Assembly: GCA_047619485.1 (NCBI GenBank)
Contig: JBLHKE010000024.1
Span: forward strand, 1-24,295
Direction: 5' to 3'
Source of the DNA: JBLHKE01 sp047619485
GTDB taxonomy: Bacteria; Verrucomicrobiota; Verrucomicrobiia; Verrucomicrobiales; DEV007
Length of the DNA: 24,295 bases
Both the position numbers and the translations under genes were made by a program. Positions 17,825 through 24,295 of this stretch are shown here, piece by piece. Numbering within the stretch: position 1 is the first letter of the stretch; each line of letters begins with the position of its first letter. Below the pieces are notes generated by a model. It did no database searches. It was not told the origin of the DNA and was given only the letters and a program-made list of their open reading frames with translations.

Positions 17825-17884
17825 GAGCCTGTCGGACTTACCCGATCCGGCAAGAATCATTTTATAATTCGCCCAGATCGACCC
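17825..17884 (+). repeat. Solo end of an inverted-repeat element
   Basis: Begins GAGCCTGTCGGACTTA. Bases 17826-17884 match the reverse complement of 24237-24295 with 6 mismatches in 59. It is preceded by TTAA (17821-17824). Similarity stops after about 17884, so only one end of the element seems to be left, 10 bases after the P450 stop. No transposase is seen beside it. Confidence 0.75.
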
Positions 17885-18025
17885 GCTGAATCGTCATTGA
17901 ATTCGGACATTTGTTTGCCCTCGGTTAACGTCCGTTGCTGGCGTGTCCACGTTCATCCGGAAATCTAGCTTGCAGTCCAATATCACTGGCGAGCCGCCCA
18001 TCGACAATGGCGCCGCCACTGCGGA

Positions 18026-19258
18026 TCAGTCGGTGACGATACGATAGTGCTTGCTGCCAGCAGTTGGAGGGTTCTGATCCTGCCAGGTCGTCGTAGTAGA
18101 GCTGGCGATGACCGCTGGCTGATCGTCCCAGTCCGCGAGGTCGCTGCTGGTCTGTACCGTGTAACTCGCCCCGACCAAGCTGGTCCACGAGAGTCCGATC
18201 AAGCCATCAGCCGTCCGCGCAACCCGCAAGTCCGCTGCTGCGACCGGATCCTCGACATCACTATCAATCACGCTCCACCCGAGGTCTTCGAGTGCGGCAA
18301 CATCGAGATTGGTCATCTCGAACCTGCGGCCGTAGGGCAGGCGCGACGCCATCAGCGTCCTCTGGAGAACGCCTGCTCCTACCGTGCCGGTGTAGTTCGG
18401 CAAAGCGGCTGGAAATATTTTCGACAGGTAACGATCGTCCTCCCAGTGATCAAAATCGTCCAGTTCTAGGCTGCTGACGTCTGTTCCGTTGTCGGCGTTG
18501 TAGGCCGATAGAGTATTCTCCCCGACGAAGTCCCCGTCTTCGAGGAGGATCAGCCAGTCATACCAGAACCCCGTATTCAGGCCAAGCGCGTGTCCGATCT
18601 CATGCAGCGCAATCGTGTAGAGGTCGGCCTCCCCATCTGGGGGAGCTGAGAGGTGATCGAAATGCCACGCGAATTTCGAGTCATTGTTGAAAGCTATCCA
18701 ACCACCCCAGACCGGTAAGCTGAGTATCCCCTGCCTCGATTCCCCGTTGAAGCCACGATTGTTAATGCCATCTGGATCGTTGAGTATCGATTTCCAATTA
18801 GTCCCGATCTCAGTTCCGCCAAGTCCTGCCGACGGCGAGATGTTGTGGGCACCAGCGTACAGAATCCAAGTGTCGGCCGGGATGCTCCACGCCCCACGGT
18901 ATTCGTTGGCAGGCGGCTTGCTACCCTCCTGGACGAGCGAATCGCTATCCACGCTGATTGCTGAACTGATCTGCCAGGTCGACCCGTTCGCCGGGTGAGA
19001 CAGACTGATCCGCGGGTCATCATTGTCATCCGTCAACGTCACCTCGCCGAGCGACTCGTCGATGATGGCACTCCAACGCGCCGCCGCAGCCTCTAGGGCT
19101 GCCTTCGCCTGCTCGGCCCCGGTCTCTCCCTGCGGATTTCCAGACGCCGAGAAAAAGTCATTCGAGTCGTAGCTGTAATCGACCTGAATGGTCAAGGACG
19201 ACGCAATCTCTGCGAGAGAAAGAAGAAGTGATAATGTTAGGGTCAGTCTCGGAATCAT
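18026..19258 (-). CDS. Secreted metzincin-like zinc metalloprotease with verrucomicrobial C-terminal module
   Basis: 410 residues from the ATG at 19258. That start puts a clean signal peptide first (MIPRLTLTLSLLLSLAEIAS); the frame extends 50 codons upstream but this part is R/C/H-rich and unlike protein. Residues 219-226 read HEIGHALG, the zinc-binding HExxHxxG helix with catalytic E220. TLMASR (301-306, M303) is a plausible Met-turn. The usual third ligand position is T229, not histidine; H271 in DFDHW may replace it. The stretch after the Met-turn (RRFEMTNLDVAALEDLGW) is typical of PEP-CTERM-associated metalloproteases. Residues about 342-410 form the shared C-terminal module (SYTVQTSSDLADW, ending KHYRIV). 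Likely an extracellular protease. Confidence 0.85.
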   Translation of the reverse strand: MIPRLTLTLSLLLSLAEIASSLTIQVDYSYDSNDFFSASGNPQGETGAEQAKAALEAAAARWSAIIDESLGEVTLTDDNDDPRISLSHPANGSTWQISSAISVDSDSLVQEGSKPPANEYRGAWSIPADTWILYAGAHNISPSAGLGGTEIGTNWKSILNDPDGINNRGFNGESRQGILSLPVWGGWIAFNNDSKFAWHFDHLSAPPDGEADLYTIALHEIGHALGLNTGFWYDWLILLEDGDFVGENTLSAYNADNGTDVSSLELDDFDHWEDDRYLSKIFPAALPNYTGTVGAGVLQRTLMASRLPYGRRFEMTNLDVAALEDLGWSVIDSDVEDPVAAADLRVARTADGLIGLSWTSLVGASYTVQTSSDLADWDDQPAVIASSTTTTWQDQNPPTAGSKHYRIVTD

Positions 19259-19706
19259 CCTGCAGATCTTGTGGTTGCAACCCTGCAGATGGCAATGAGA
19301 AAACAAGCGAACTCTCTGTAACCTGAGGCACGAATCCTGTGCCCAGCCGTCGAATCTCCTGCGTGTCACGTTGTGCCTGCTCAGCTTCGCAAGCGGGTGG
19401 CGGGGCAATGAACCAGCGACCTCGTCGGTTGCGAGCGACTACTGAATTATAAATCGTGTAATTGGTGTGATTTTAGCTGGTTGAAATGATGCATAACGCA
19501 TCCCCTGATCGGCTTGCTGCCATCTGCGAAAAAAAATACATAACGTGCTGAATAACAGTCATTTAAATGATCTGTTCGCAGGGGGCGGCGTGGGATGTCG
19601 CGGTTAGGAAAGCAATTTCCTAACACCTGCCAAAAACCCAATAGACAGATGGCATAGATCGAGCTAATCGAAGTTTCTCAACCCTAATACCCAAAAACAA
19701 GAAACC
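19259..19706. other. Divergent intergenic region between protease and PEP-CTERM gene
   Basis: About 450 bases with no supported gene. The stretch about 19440-19560 is AT-rich and contains TATAAT on the minus strand (about 19446-19451), a possible -10 box toward the protease, without a good -35. The plus-strand side holds the stem-loop at 19603-19624 and an A-rich leader (ACCCAAAAACAAGAAACC) before the ATG at 19707. A 64-codon minus-strand ORF here has no protein-like features. Confidence 0.4.
19603..19624. promoter_or_regulatory. Perfect 9-bp stem-loop upstream of the PEP-CTERM gene
   Basis: GTTAGGAAA-GCAA-TTTCCTAAC: nine perfectly paired bases and a GCAA loop, 82 bases before the ATG at 19707. 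No T-run follows and no gene ends just before it, so it does not look like a terminator. It may be a repressor site or an mRNA leader hairpin. Confidence 0.5.
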
Positions 19707-20711
19707 ATGACAACAAGAACCCGAAACACAACATTTGGTTGGGCCGCAGCGCTTTCGCTGAGTGCCCTGATGACGCAAGCCGCACCGGCAGGCGTTTTCG
19801 CATTTAGAATCGACAATGCTGGAGGCTCTGACGGTGTAGACAACGACGGTCAGAGTTTTCAGCAACAGTGGGGTAGTCCCACAAACTGGAACCTGGTGAG
19901 CGGTGTAGATGATGGAGGCAACGGTTATCCAGATGCCACGGATACCTTCACCATGGATCGAACGACACTGGCGAATAACTCAACCAGGCTGACGACTGAG
20001 AGCGCGCCAGGTAGCCTCAACTTTGTCGCCGGGATCACGGGGACGGGGACGGGCAATCAGGACATCGTCTTCAAGTCGAGAGACTTTACCATCGGTGACT
20101 TGACCGTCTTGGCTTCCGCGAACCCATTCACTATTCGAGAAGAGAGAGACAAGAGCCTCACGATCAATGGAGTGATCAGTGGCGCGGGCGGTCTGCGGCT
20201 GCTACGCAGTGGCAGTTTTTCTGATGGCGTCGACCCGGATGAACTCTTCACGATCGGGGGTTCGTCGCTAAATACGATCACCGGACCGATCCATCTTTTC
20301 AACGACAATGCCGCTCAGCCCGGTTTCTGGGTTGCGGACAAGGTGGGAGCGTTCGGTCAATCATCGGAAGTGACGCTCGAAGGAAATTCGGGCGCGACTG
20401 GAATCCAGTCACTTCGAATCACCACGAGCGCGATTGGCGGCGAAGGTGCTATCGACGATGATGCGACCATCTTTAGAGTCGGTCGCCAAGGGCTTCTAAG
20501 TATCGATGCTGGCGTCAATGAAGCGATCGGAGAAGGTAACCTGTTTGTCGATTTGCTGAGCGATGGAACTTACACCGAGATTGCCCCAGGCACCTACAAC
20601 AACTCCGAAGCTTGGATTACTGGTGATGGAACCGTGACAGTGATTCCTGAGCCTTCGAGCTTTGCGCTTGTCGCCCTCGGTGTGCTTGGCCTCATGCGCC
20701 GCAAGCGTTAG
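19707..20711 (+). CDS. Exported PEP-CTERM protein, paralogue A
   Basis: 334 residues. A signal peptide covers about 1-28 (WAAALSLSALMTQAAPAG). The passenger (about 30-310) is beta-rich with repeated glycine/aspartate turns and motifs shared with the gene at 21016: FRIDNA, QQQWG, TGTGNQDIV, KSRDFTIGDL, FTIREERDKSLTI, GVISGAG and YWVADKVGAFGQ-like. This resembles autotransporter-like or beta-helix passengers of PEP-CTERM proteins. The C-terminus (312-334) is a PEP-CTERM signal: PEP at 314-316, a hydrophobic span FALVALGVLGLM and the basic tail RRKR. Known role of the signal: recognition by an exosortase and attachment or release at the outer surface, often in matrix formation. No exosortase is in the window. 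The leader is A-rich with no Shine-Dalgarno. Confidence 0.9.
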   Translation: MTTRTRNTTFGWAAALSLSALMTQAAPAGVFAFRIDNAGGSDGVDNDGQSFQQQWGSPTNWNLVSGVDDGGNGYPDATDTFTMDRTTLANNSTRLTTESAPGSLNFVAGITGTGTGNQDIVFKSRDFTIGDLTVLASANPFTIREERDKSLTINGVISGAGGLRLLRSGSFSDGVDPDELFTIGGSSLNTITGPIHLFNDNAAQPGFWVADKVGAFGQSSEVTLEGNSGATGIQSLRITTSAIGGEGAIDDDATIFRVGRQGLLSIDAGVNEAIGEGNLFVDLLSDGTYTEIAPGTYNNSEAWITGDGTVTVIPEPSSFALVALGVLGLMRRKR

Positions 20712-20742
20712 CAGAAACATCCACAAGACGTATCGATTTTAA

Positions 20743-20768
20743 GCCCCGCCGGTTCAACCCGGCGGGGC
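20743..20768 (+). terminator. GC-rich hairpin after the PEP-CTERM gene
   Basis: GCCCCGCCGG-TTCAAC-CCGGCGGGGC: a perfect 10-bp stem with a 6-base loop, starting 32 bases after the stop. It is preceded by ATTTTAA and followed by AAACTG, so there is no U-tract on the plus strand. It probably stabilises or ends the transcript. Confidence 0.6.
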
Positions 20769-21015
20769 AAACTGCTGTCCTGATCGACAGCGGGATCGAT
20801 CGAGAAAGGACGAGTCGATTTGCACCATTGGGAGATGGAGCCAAAATTAAAATCGACAGCCCGATCCCAACCCACTTTTCTGGATTCTAGAGGAATCTAA
20901 CAGTCATCGAATCATTACCACCGCTCCAATCCAGCTAGGGGCGGGGCGAACGGAGGCCAACGAGGTGGATCCACCTTATCCGTTAGCAATTAAAAACACA
21001 CAATAGAAAAGAGCC
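20769..21015. other. Intergenic region between the paralogues, with a 14-bp palindrome
   Basis: No gene. AGGTGGATCCACCT at 20963-20976 is a perfect 14-base palindrome, 40 bases before the ATG at 21016. The leader after it is A-rich (AATTAAAAACACACAATAG) like that of the first paralogue, with no Shine-Dalgarno beyond a weak AAGAG. The palindrome has no match at the same place before the first paralogue. Confidence 0.4.
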
Positions 21016-22251
21016 ATGTTAAAAAAAATTAAAAATCCCGCAATCGGTTGTGCAATAGCATGTTCGGTTTTCATCCTGATGACCCAAGCCTCACCAGCGG
21101 CACTTTTCACATTTAGAATCGACAACGCTGCAACCAGTGACGGTCCACCCACCGACGACGGTCAGGCTTTTCAGCAGCAATGGGGCAGAGCCGTAAACTG
21201 GATCCTGGTGAGCGGTGAAGATGATGGAGACAACGGCTACCCAGATGGCACGGACACATTCATCATGAATCGAACGGGATTTGTGAATAACTCAACCAGG
21301 CTGACGGAAGAGAGCGCGCCAGGCAGCCTTGTCAGTGTCGCCGCGATCACCGGGACGGGGACGGGCAATCAGGACATCGTCCTCAAGTCGAGAGACTTTA
21401 CCATCGGTGACTTGGTTTCCTTGGCCTCCCCGGCTCCATTCACTATTCGAGAAGAGAGAGACAAGAGTCTCACGATCGATGGAGTGATCAGTGGCGCAGG
21501 CGATCTGCTGCTTTTACGCAGTGGCGGTTTCTCTGACGGTGTCGACGATGATGAACTCATCACAATCACGGGTGACACGCCGAATACGATCACTGGAACG
21601 ATCCGACTCTTCAATGACAATAACAGTGCCGACAATCCCCAGCCCAGTTATTGGGTTGCGGACAAGGTGGGAGCCTTCGGCCAGGCACCGGAATTGACGC
21701 TCGAAGGACGTGCCGGCAACGGAGGAATTGCATCGCTTAGAATCACTGCGAACGCGGTCGGCGGCGAAGGCGCAATCGACGACGATGCGACCACGGTCTT
21801 TATCGGCGCTAAGGGTGTTCTGAGCGTCGATGCTGGCGTCAATGAAGGGGTTGGAGAAGGCAACCTATTTATCGATTTGCTCGGCAGTGGAACCTACACC
21901 GAGATAGCTCCGGGCACCTACAACAACTCCGAAGATTGGATCATCGGCGATGGCACCGTGACGGTCGGGGTTATCGTCTCGCCATCCTTTTTCGCCATCA
22001 CCGAGATCGACTACGCGCCGGATGCCGAACCGAACCCGACGATAACCCTGACCTGGCGCAAGACTGGTGCGACGAGCTACAGGGCAGCTTACTCTTTCGA
22101 CCTGGGCGACTGGGGCTCTGATCTCGACGACAGCATCAGCGAGGACCGGGACGAACGCACTGACGATGCTGAACAGATGACGGTGACGTTTCCGCTGACC
22201 GGCGACCAGGTGACCAAGCTCGAAGTCTTCTTCCGCATCGAGGAGGGCTAG
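21016..22251 (+). CDS. Exported paralogue B with verrucomicrobial C-terminal module instead of PEP-CTERM
   Basis: 411 residues. The signal peptide (about 1-28, IGCAIACSVFILMTQASPAA) and passenger (30-317) align nearly end to end with the protein at 19707, including LMTQA, FRIDNA, QQQWG, TGTGNQDIV, KSRDFTIGDL, FTIREERDKSLTI and GTYTEIAPGTYNNSE. Similarity ends at DGTVTV. From residue 318 the PEP-CTERM signal is replaced by a 94-residue module (FFAITEIDYAPDAEPNPTIT, TWRKTGATSYRAAYSFDLGDW, ending LEVFFRIEEG), the same type as at the ends of the proteins at 586 and 18026. The two genes are therefore a tandem duplication with different C-terminal tails. The role is unknown; export to the envelope or outside is inferred. 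A strong terminator follows at 22291. Confidence 0.88.
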   Translation: MLKKIKNPAIGCAIACSVFILMTQASPAALFTFRIDNAATSDGPPTDDGQAFQQQWGRAVNWILVSGEDDGDNGYPDGTDTFIMNRTGFVNNSTRLTEESAPGSLVSVAAITGTGTGNQDIVLKSRDFTIGDLVSLASPAPFTIREERDKSLTIDGVISGAGDLLLLRSGGFSDGVDDDELITITGDTPNTITGTIRLFNDNNSADNPQPSYWVADKVGAFGQAPELTLEGRAGNGGIASLRITANAVGGEGAIDDDATTVFIGAKGVLSVDAGVNEGVGEGNLFIDLLGSGTYTEIAPGTYNNSEDWIIGDGTVTVGVIVSPSFFAITEIDYAPDAEPNPTITLTWRKTGATSYRAAYSFDLGDWGSDLDDSISEDRDERTDDAEQMTVTFPLTGDQVTKLEVFFRIEEG

Positions 22252-22290
22252 GGGACGGGCGAACGCTTGCCATTTCAGGGCAGTTCTGCA

Positions 22291-22322
22291 AAGATGGCGG
22301 CGATGCAAATCGCCGCCATCTT
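22291..22322 (+). terminator. Strong stem-loop terminator after paralogue B
   Basis: AAGATGGCGGCGAT-GCAA-ATCGCCGCCATCTT: a perfect 14-bp stem with a GCAA tetraloop, followed by GATTTTGAT. It lies 39 bases after the stop at 22251 and should isolate the duplicated pair from the transporter gene at 22398. Confidence 0.82.
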
Positions 22323-22397
22323 GATTTTGATCCTAGTGCAGGCTAGTTTCTGCTAGGAAATTGCTTTTCTCCGATCCCGGTCAGCGCATTCGACAAA

Positions 22398-23684
22398 ATG
22401 AACCGAAAGTCTTCTGGGACTCGACTTCCTCTCCTCGCTTTCATCGGTCCCGGTCTCATGCTCGCGGCCACCGGTGTGGGGGCGGGTGACCTTGCGGGCG
22501 GTGCCTTCGCTGGGATGCATCTCGGCGTTGCAGTGCTCTGGGCGATCGTGCTTGGGGCGCTCTTCAAGTATGTTATCACTGAGGGGCTTGCCCGCTGGCA
22601 ACTCGCCACTGAAACGACCCTGCTAGAGGGCGCAGTCCTGCGACTCGGGCCAGTCATCCGGTGGGGGTTTCTCGTTTACCTGCTACTCTGGTCCTTCGTC
22701 GTTGGAACGGCTCTCGTCGGAGCCTGTGGAGTGGCCACGCATGCCCTTTTCCCAGTTTTCGAAGAGGCCTCAACTGCGAAGATTGTGTTCGGGATTTTTC
22801 ATTCCCTTGTCGGTCTCGCACTTGTCTGGATTGGGTCTTTTCGCTTTCTCGAAAGAACCATGGCGGTGCTCGTATCGGCCATGATTGTTATCGTCCTCGC
22901 GACCGGTGTATTTGTAGGAACCGATTGGGGCGCGGTCCTCCGTGGTCTGACCGTCCCGAAGATTCCCGACCACCCGGAAGGAGTCGCATGGACCCTCGCT
23001 CTCATGGGGGGAGTCGGCGGAACCCTGACCGTCCTCTGCTACGGTTATTGGATTCGCGAGAAACATCGCTCGGGCCCTGGAGATCTTCGCATCTGCCGCT
23101 GGGACATCGGCATCAGCTATTTCCTGGTGGCCCTCTTCGGTATCGCGATGGTGATTCTTTCCGACGGTCTGCAACTCAGTGGGAAAGGAGCCACTCTCGT
23201 GGTCGACCTCGCCGATCGGATCGGTGAGAAAACTCACGCTTCGGTAGAGATCCTGTTCCTCGCCGGGGCCTGGGCAGCCGTGTTCAGCAGTCTCCTCGGT
23301 GTCTGGCAGGCGATTCCATATCTCTTCGCTGATTTCTGGCATCTCCATTCGCAGAAGAAAACTCTCTCCCCGGATCAGTTCAAACCCTACCAGGTCGACA
23401 CCCGCGGAAAGGCCTATCGTGGTTACCTGATCGCCCTCGCACTGGTTCCGCTGTTCGGTCTCGGTTACGATTTCCAATTCGTCCAGAAAGTCTACTCAGT
23501 CTTTGGAGCGCTCGTCATGCCGATGGTCGCGCTGGTGCTTCTCCTGCTCAACGGGCGAGCCGCCTGGGTCGGACAATCAATGCGCAACCGCTGGTGGACC
23601 TCGCTCACCCTCGCCATCATTCTCGGCTTCTTCGCCTGGGTGGGTCTTCCTAAGTTACTCACCATCCTCGGTCTGGATTGGTAG
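22398..23684 (+). CDS. Nramp-related membrane transporter lacking canonical metal-binding motifs
   Basis: 428 residues with about 10-11 membrane helices. TM1 reads FIGPGLMLAATGVGAGDLAG (15-34), the Nramp signature region, but the metal-binding DPGN is GAGD here (28-31). TM6 is ALMGGVGGTLTVLCYGYWIR (201-220), without the MPH segment whose methionine binds transition metals in true Nramp proteins. The Nramp-like cytoplasmic helix and DQFKPYQVDTRGKAYRGYL (385-403 region) are consistent with the family. Known: Nramp proteins co-transport divalent metals with protons, and relatives lacking the methionine can move other ions such as magnesium. The substrate is therefore uncertain. The start at 22398 is supported by MNRKSSGTRLPLLAFIGPG; no Shine-Dalgarno. 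Monocistronic, with a terminator upstream. Confidence 0.88.
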   Translation: MNRKSSGTRLPLLAFIGPGLMLAATGVGAGDLAGGAFAGMHLGVAVLWAIVLGALFKYVITEGLARWQLATETTLLEGAVLRLGPVIRWGFLVYLLLWSFVVGTALVGACGVATHALFPVFEEASTAKIVFGIFHSLVGLALVWIGSFRFLERTMAVLVSAMIVIVLATGVFVGTDWGAVLRGLTVPKIPDHPEGVAWTLALMGGVGGTLTVLCYGYWIREKHRSGPGDLRICRWDIGISYFLVALFGIAMVILSDGLQLSGKGATLVVDLADRIGEKTHASVEILFLAGAWAAVFSSLLGVWQAIPYLFADFWHLHSQKKTLSPDQFKPYQVDTRGKAYRGYLIALALVPLFGLGYDFQFVQKVYSVFGALVMPMVALVLLLLNGRAAWVGQSMRNRWWTSLTLAIILGFFAWVGLPKLLTILGLDW

Positions 23685-23809
23685 CCTTGCTGGGATTTGC
23701 TTTTCTGACCTCGATGTTCCGCGACGCCTGAGGCACGCAAGGTCATCCGATCTATTTCACTGAGATAGCCATCGAGGTGGTCTGAGATCGTCCGGGGTGG
23801 AGCAGCTCA

Positions 23810-24130
23810 TCAAGGCTGCCGTTCGAACACGGCATCCTTGATCGTCAGCGTGCGGGTGATCTCGCCGAGGCACCACCTTGGTGATCTTCACCTGCAGATC
23901 GTCGAATGGTCCTTTAGCACCGGCTTCGTCTTCCTTCGCTGGTGCCGCGCCGCGTTCTCTGCGTTCAGGCACTCCTTGCACAGCTTCATGCCGTCCGGAA
24001 CCAGCTCCTCTGGCCCGTGTAGCCTGAATGGTTCGCCCAGTGAGATCAGCCCGTGGGTGATACCAGGAAACGACTCGCCGCCGTCGGTGGGCAGCAGATC
24101 GGGCGTGAGGTCTTGCTGGTTATCGTTCAT
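23810..24130 (-). pseudogene. Frameshifted small gene with a CxxC motif
   Basis: An ATG at 24130 opens a plausible protein (MNDNQQDLTPDLLPTDGGES, LHGPEELVPDGMKLCKECLN, ENAARHQRR) with one CxxC pair. The expected continuation lies in a second frame (AKEDEAGAKGPFDDLQVKIT, KVVPR) and then a third (GEITRTLTIKDAVFERQP, ending with TGA at 23810-23812). Two frameshifts, near 23950 and 23865, would join them. I do not recognise the family. It looks like a small soluble protein, now inactive, immediately beside the inverted-repeat element. Confidence 0.5.
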
Positions 24131-24136
24131 TGCTAG

Positions 24137-24295
24137 GAGTCTGTCGGACTTAGATGATTTCGAGCAAAACGTTTTAGACTTCAGTCATAATCCGCTGTCC
24201 GATGCAGGAGTATATTGGAATATTCGCCAAAGCGGAGGGTGGATTTGGGCGAATTCTAAAACGATTGTTGCCGGATCAGGTAAGTCCGACAGGCT
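24137..24295. mobile_element. Miniature inverted-repeat element (MITE-like), about 160 bp
   Basis: The left end reads GAGTCTGTCGGACTTA (24137-24152) and the right end, reversed, AGCCTGTCGGACTTA (24281-24295). Beyond the first 16 bases the two ends still share CGTTTTAGA(A/C)TTC. The right terminal base would be 24296, just outside the window. There is no ORF inside. CTAG (24133-24136) flanks the left end, and TTAA flanks the related solo end at 17825. Both fit the YTAR target used by some IS5-type elements. Probably mobilised in trans by a transposase elsewhere in the genome. Confidence 0.75.

Noticed and set aside
19259..19408. 50-codon N-terminal extension of the metalloprotease
   Set aside because: The extension is R/H/C-rich, and the ATG at 19258 gives a proper signal peptide.
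17825..24295. Classical composite transposon
   Set aside because: No transposase is present, one end is a 60-base solo fragment, and the other belongs to a complete small element, so two separate insertions explain the pattern as well.
1..24295. CRISPR array, tRNA or rRNA genes
   Set aside because: No regularly spaced direct repeats, and no tRNA- or rRNA-like segment was recognised by eye; weak cases could be missed without a covariance search.

Overview
The window most likely comes from a Verrucomicrobiota bacterium, or a close PVC-superphylum relative. Evidence for this: a PEP-CTERM protein ending in a PEP motif, a hydrophobic stretch and RRKR; a DUF1552/DUF1592 cytochrome-type gene pair; a membrane Ser/Thr kinase coupled to an ECF sigma factor; a broken kinase/formylglycine-generating-enzyme (FGE) fusion; and many secreted proteins that end in the same beta-rich module (a ...VQTSSDLxxW... 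stretch and a terminal ...FYRL-type strand). Most start codons have no clear Shine-Dalgarno sequence. No rRNA, tRNA or CRISPR array was seen. The taxonomic call is inference from gene content.

Layout. 1-206: tail of a secreted protein. 586-4279 (minus): two secreted proteins in tandem, the larger joining a seven-blade LVIVD-type beta-propeller to YadA-like head repeats. 4392-7305 (plus): an ECF sigma factor overlapping a kinase that carries an N-terminal zinc anti-sigma motif, one membrane helix and a probable external beta-helix. 7878-8537: a lipoprotein. 8551-12500: a decaying stretch with an ECF sigma remnant lacking region 4, a small remnant of a secreted protein, a kinase-FGE pseudogene, a divergent ECF pseudogene, and a DUF6174-like gene cut by one in-frame TGA. 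12497-16248 (minus): an intact DUF1592-DUF1552 operon. 16648-17814: an intact cytochrome P450. 17825-24295: a region bounded by inverted copies of one roughly 59-base end sequence. It holds a secreted metalloprotease, two paralogous exported proteins with different C-terminal tails, an Nramp-related transporter, a broken small gene and a roughly 160-bp miniature inverted-repeat element.

How the genes fit together. The sigma/kinase pair is a plausible envelope-signalling module, with the sigma factor held by a zinc anti-sigma domain fused to a transmembrane kinase. A second sigma/kinase locus of a related type has decayed. Most other genes encode exported proteins, and five loci (two now remnants) share the C-terminal module. 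The clearest candidates for something undescribed are that module as an alternative to PEP-CTERM, shown by the natural tail swap at 19707-22251, and the anti-sigma/kinase/beta-helix protein.
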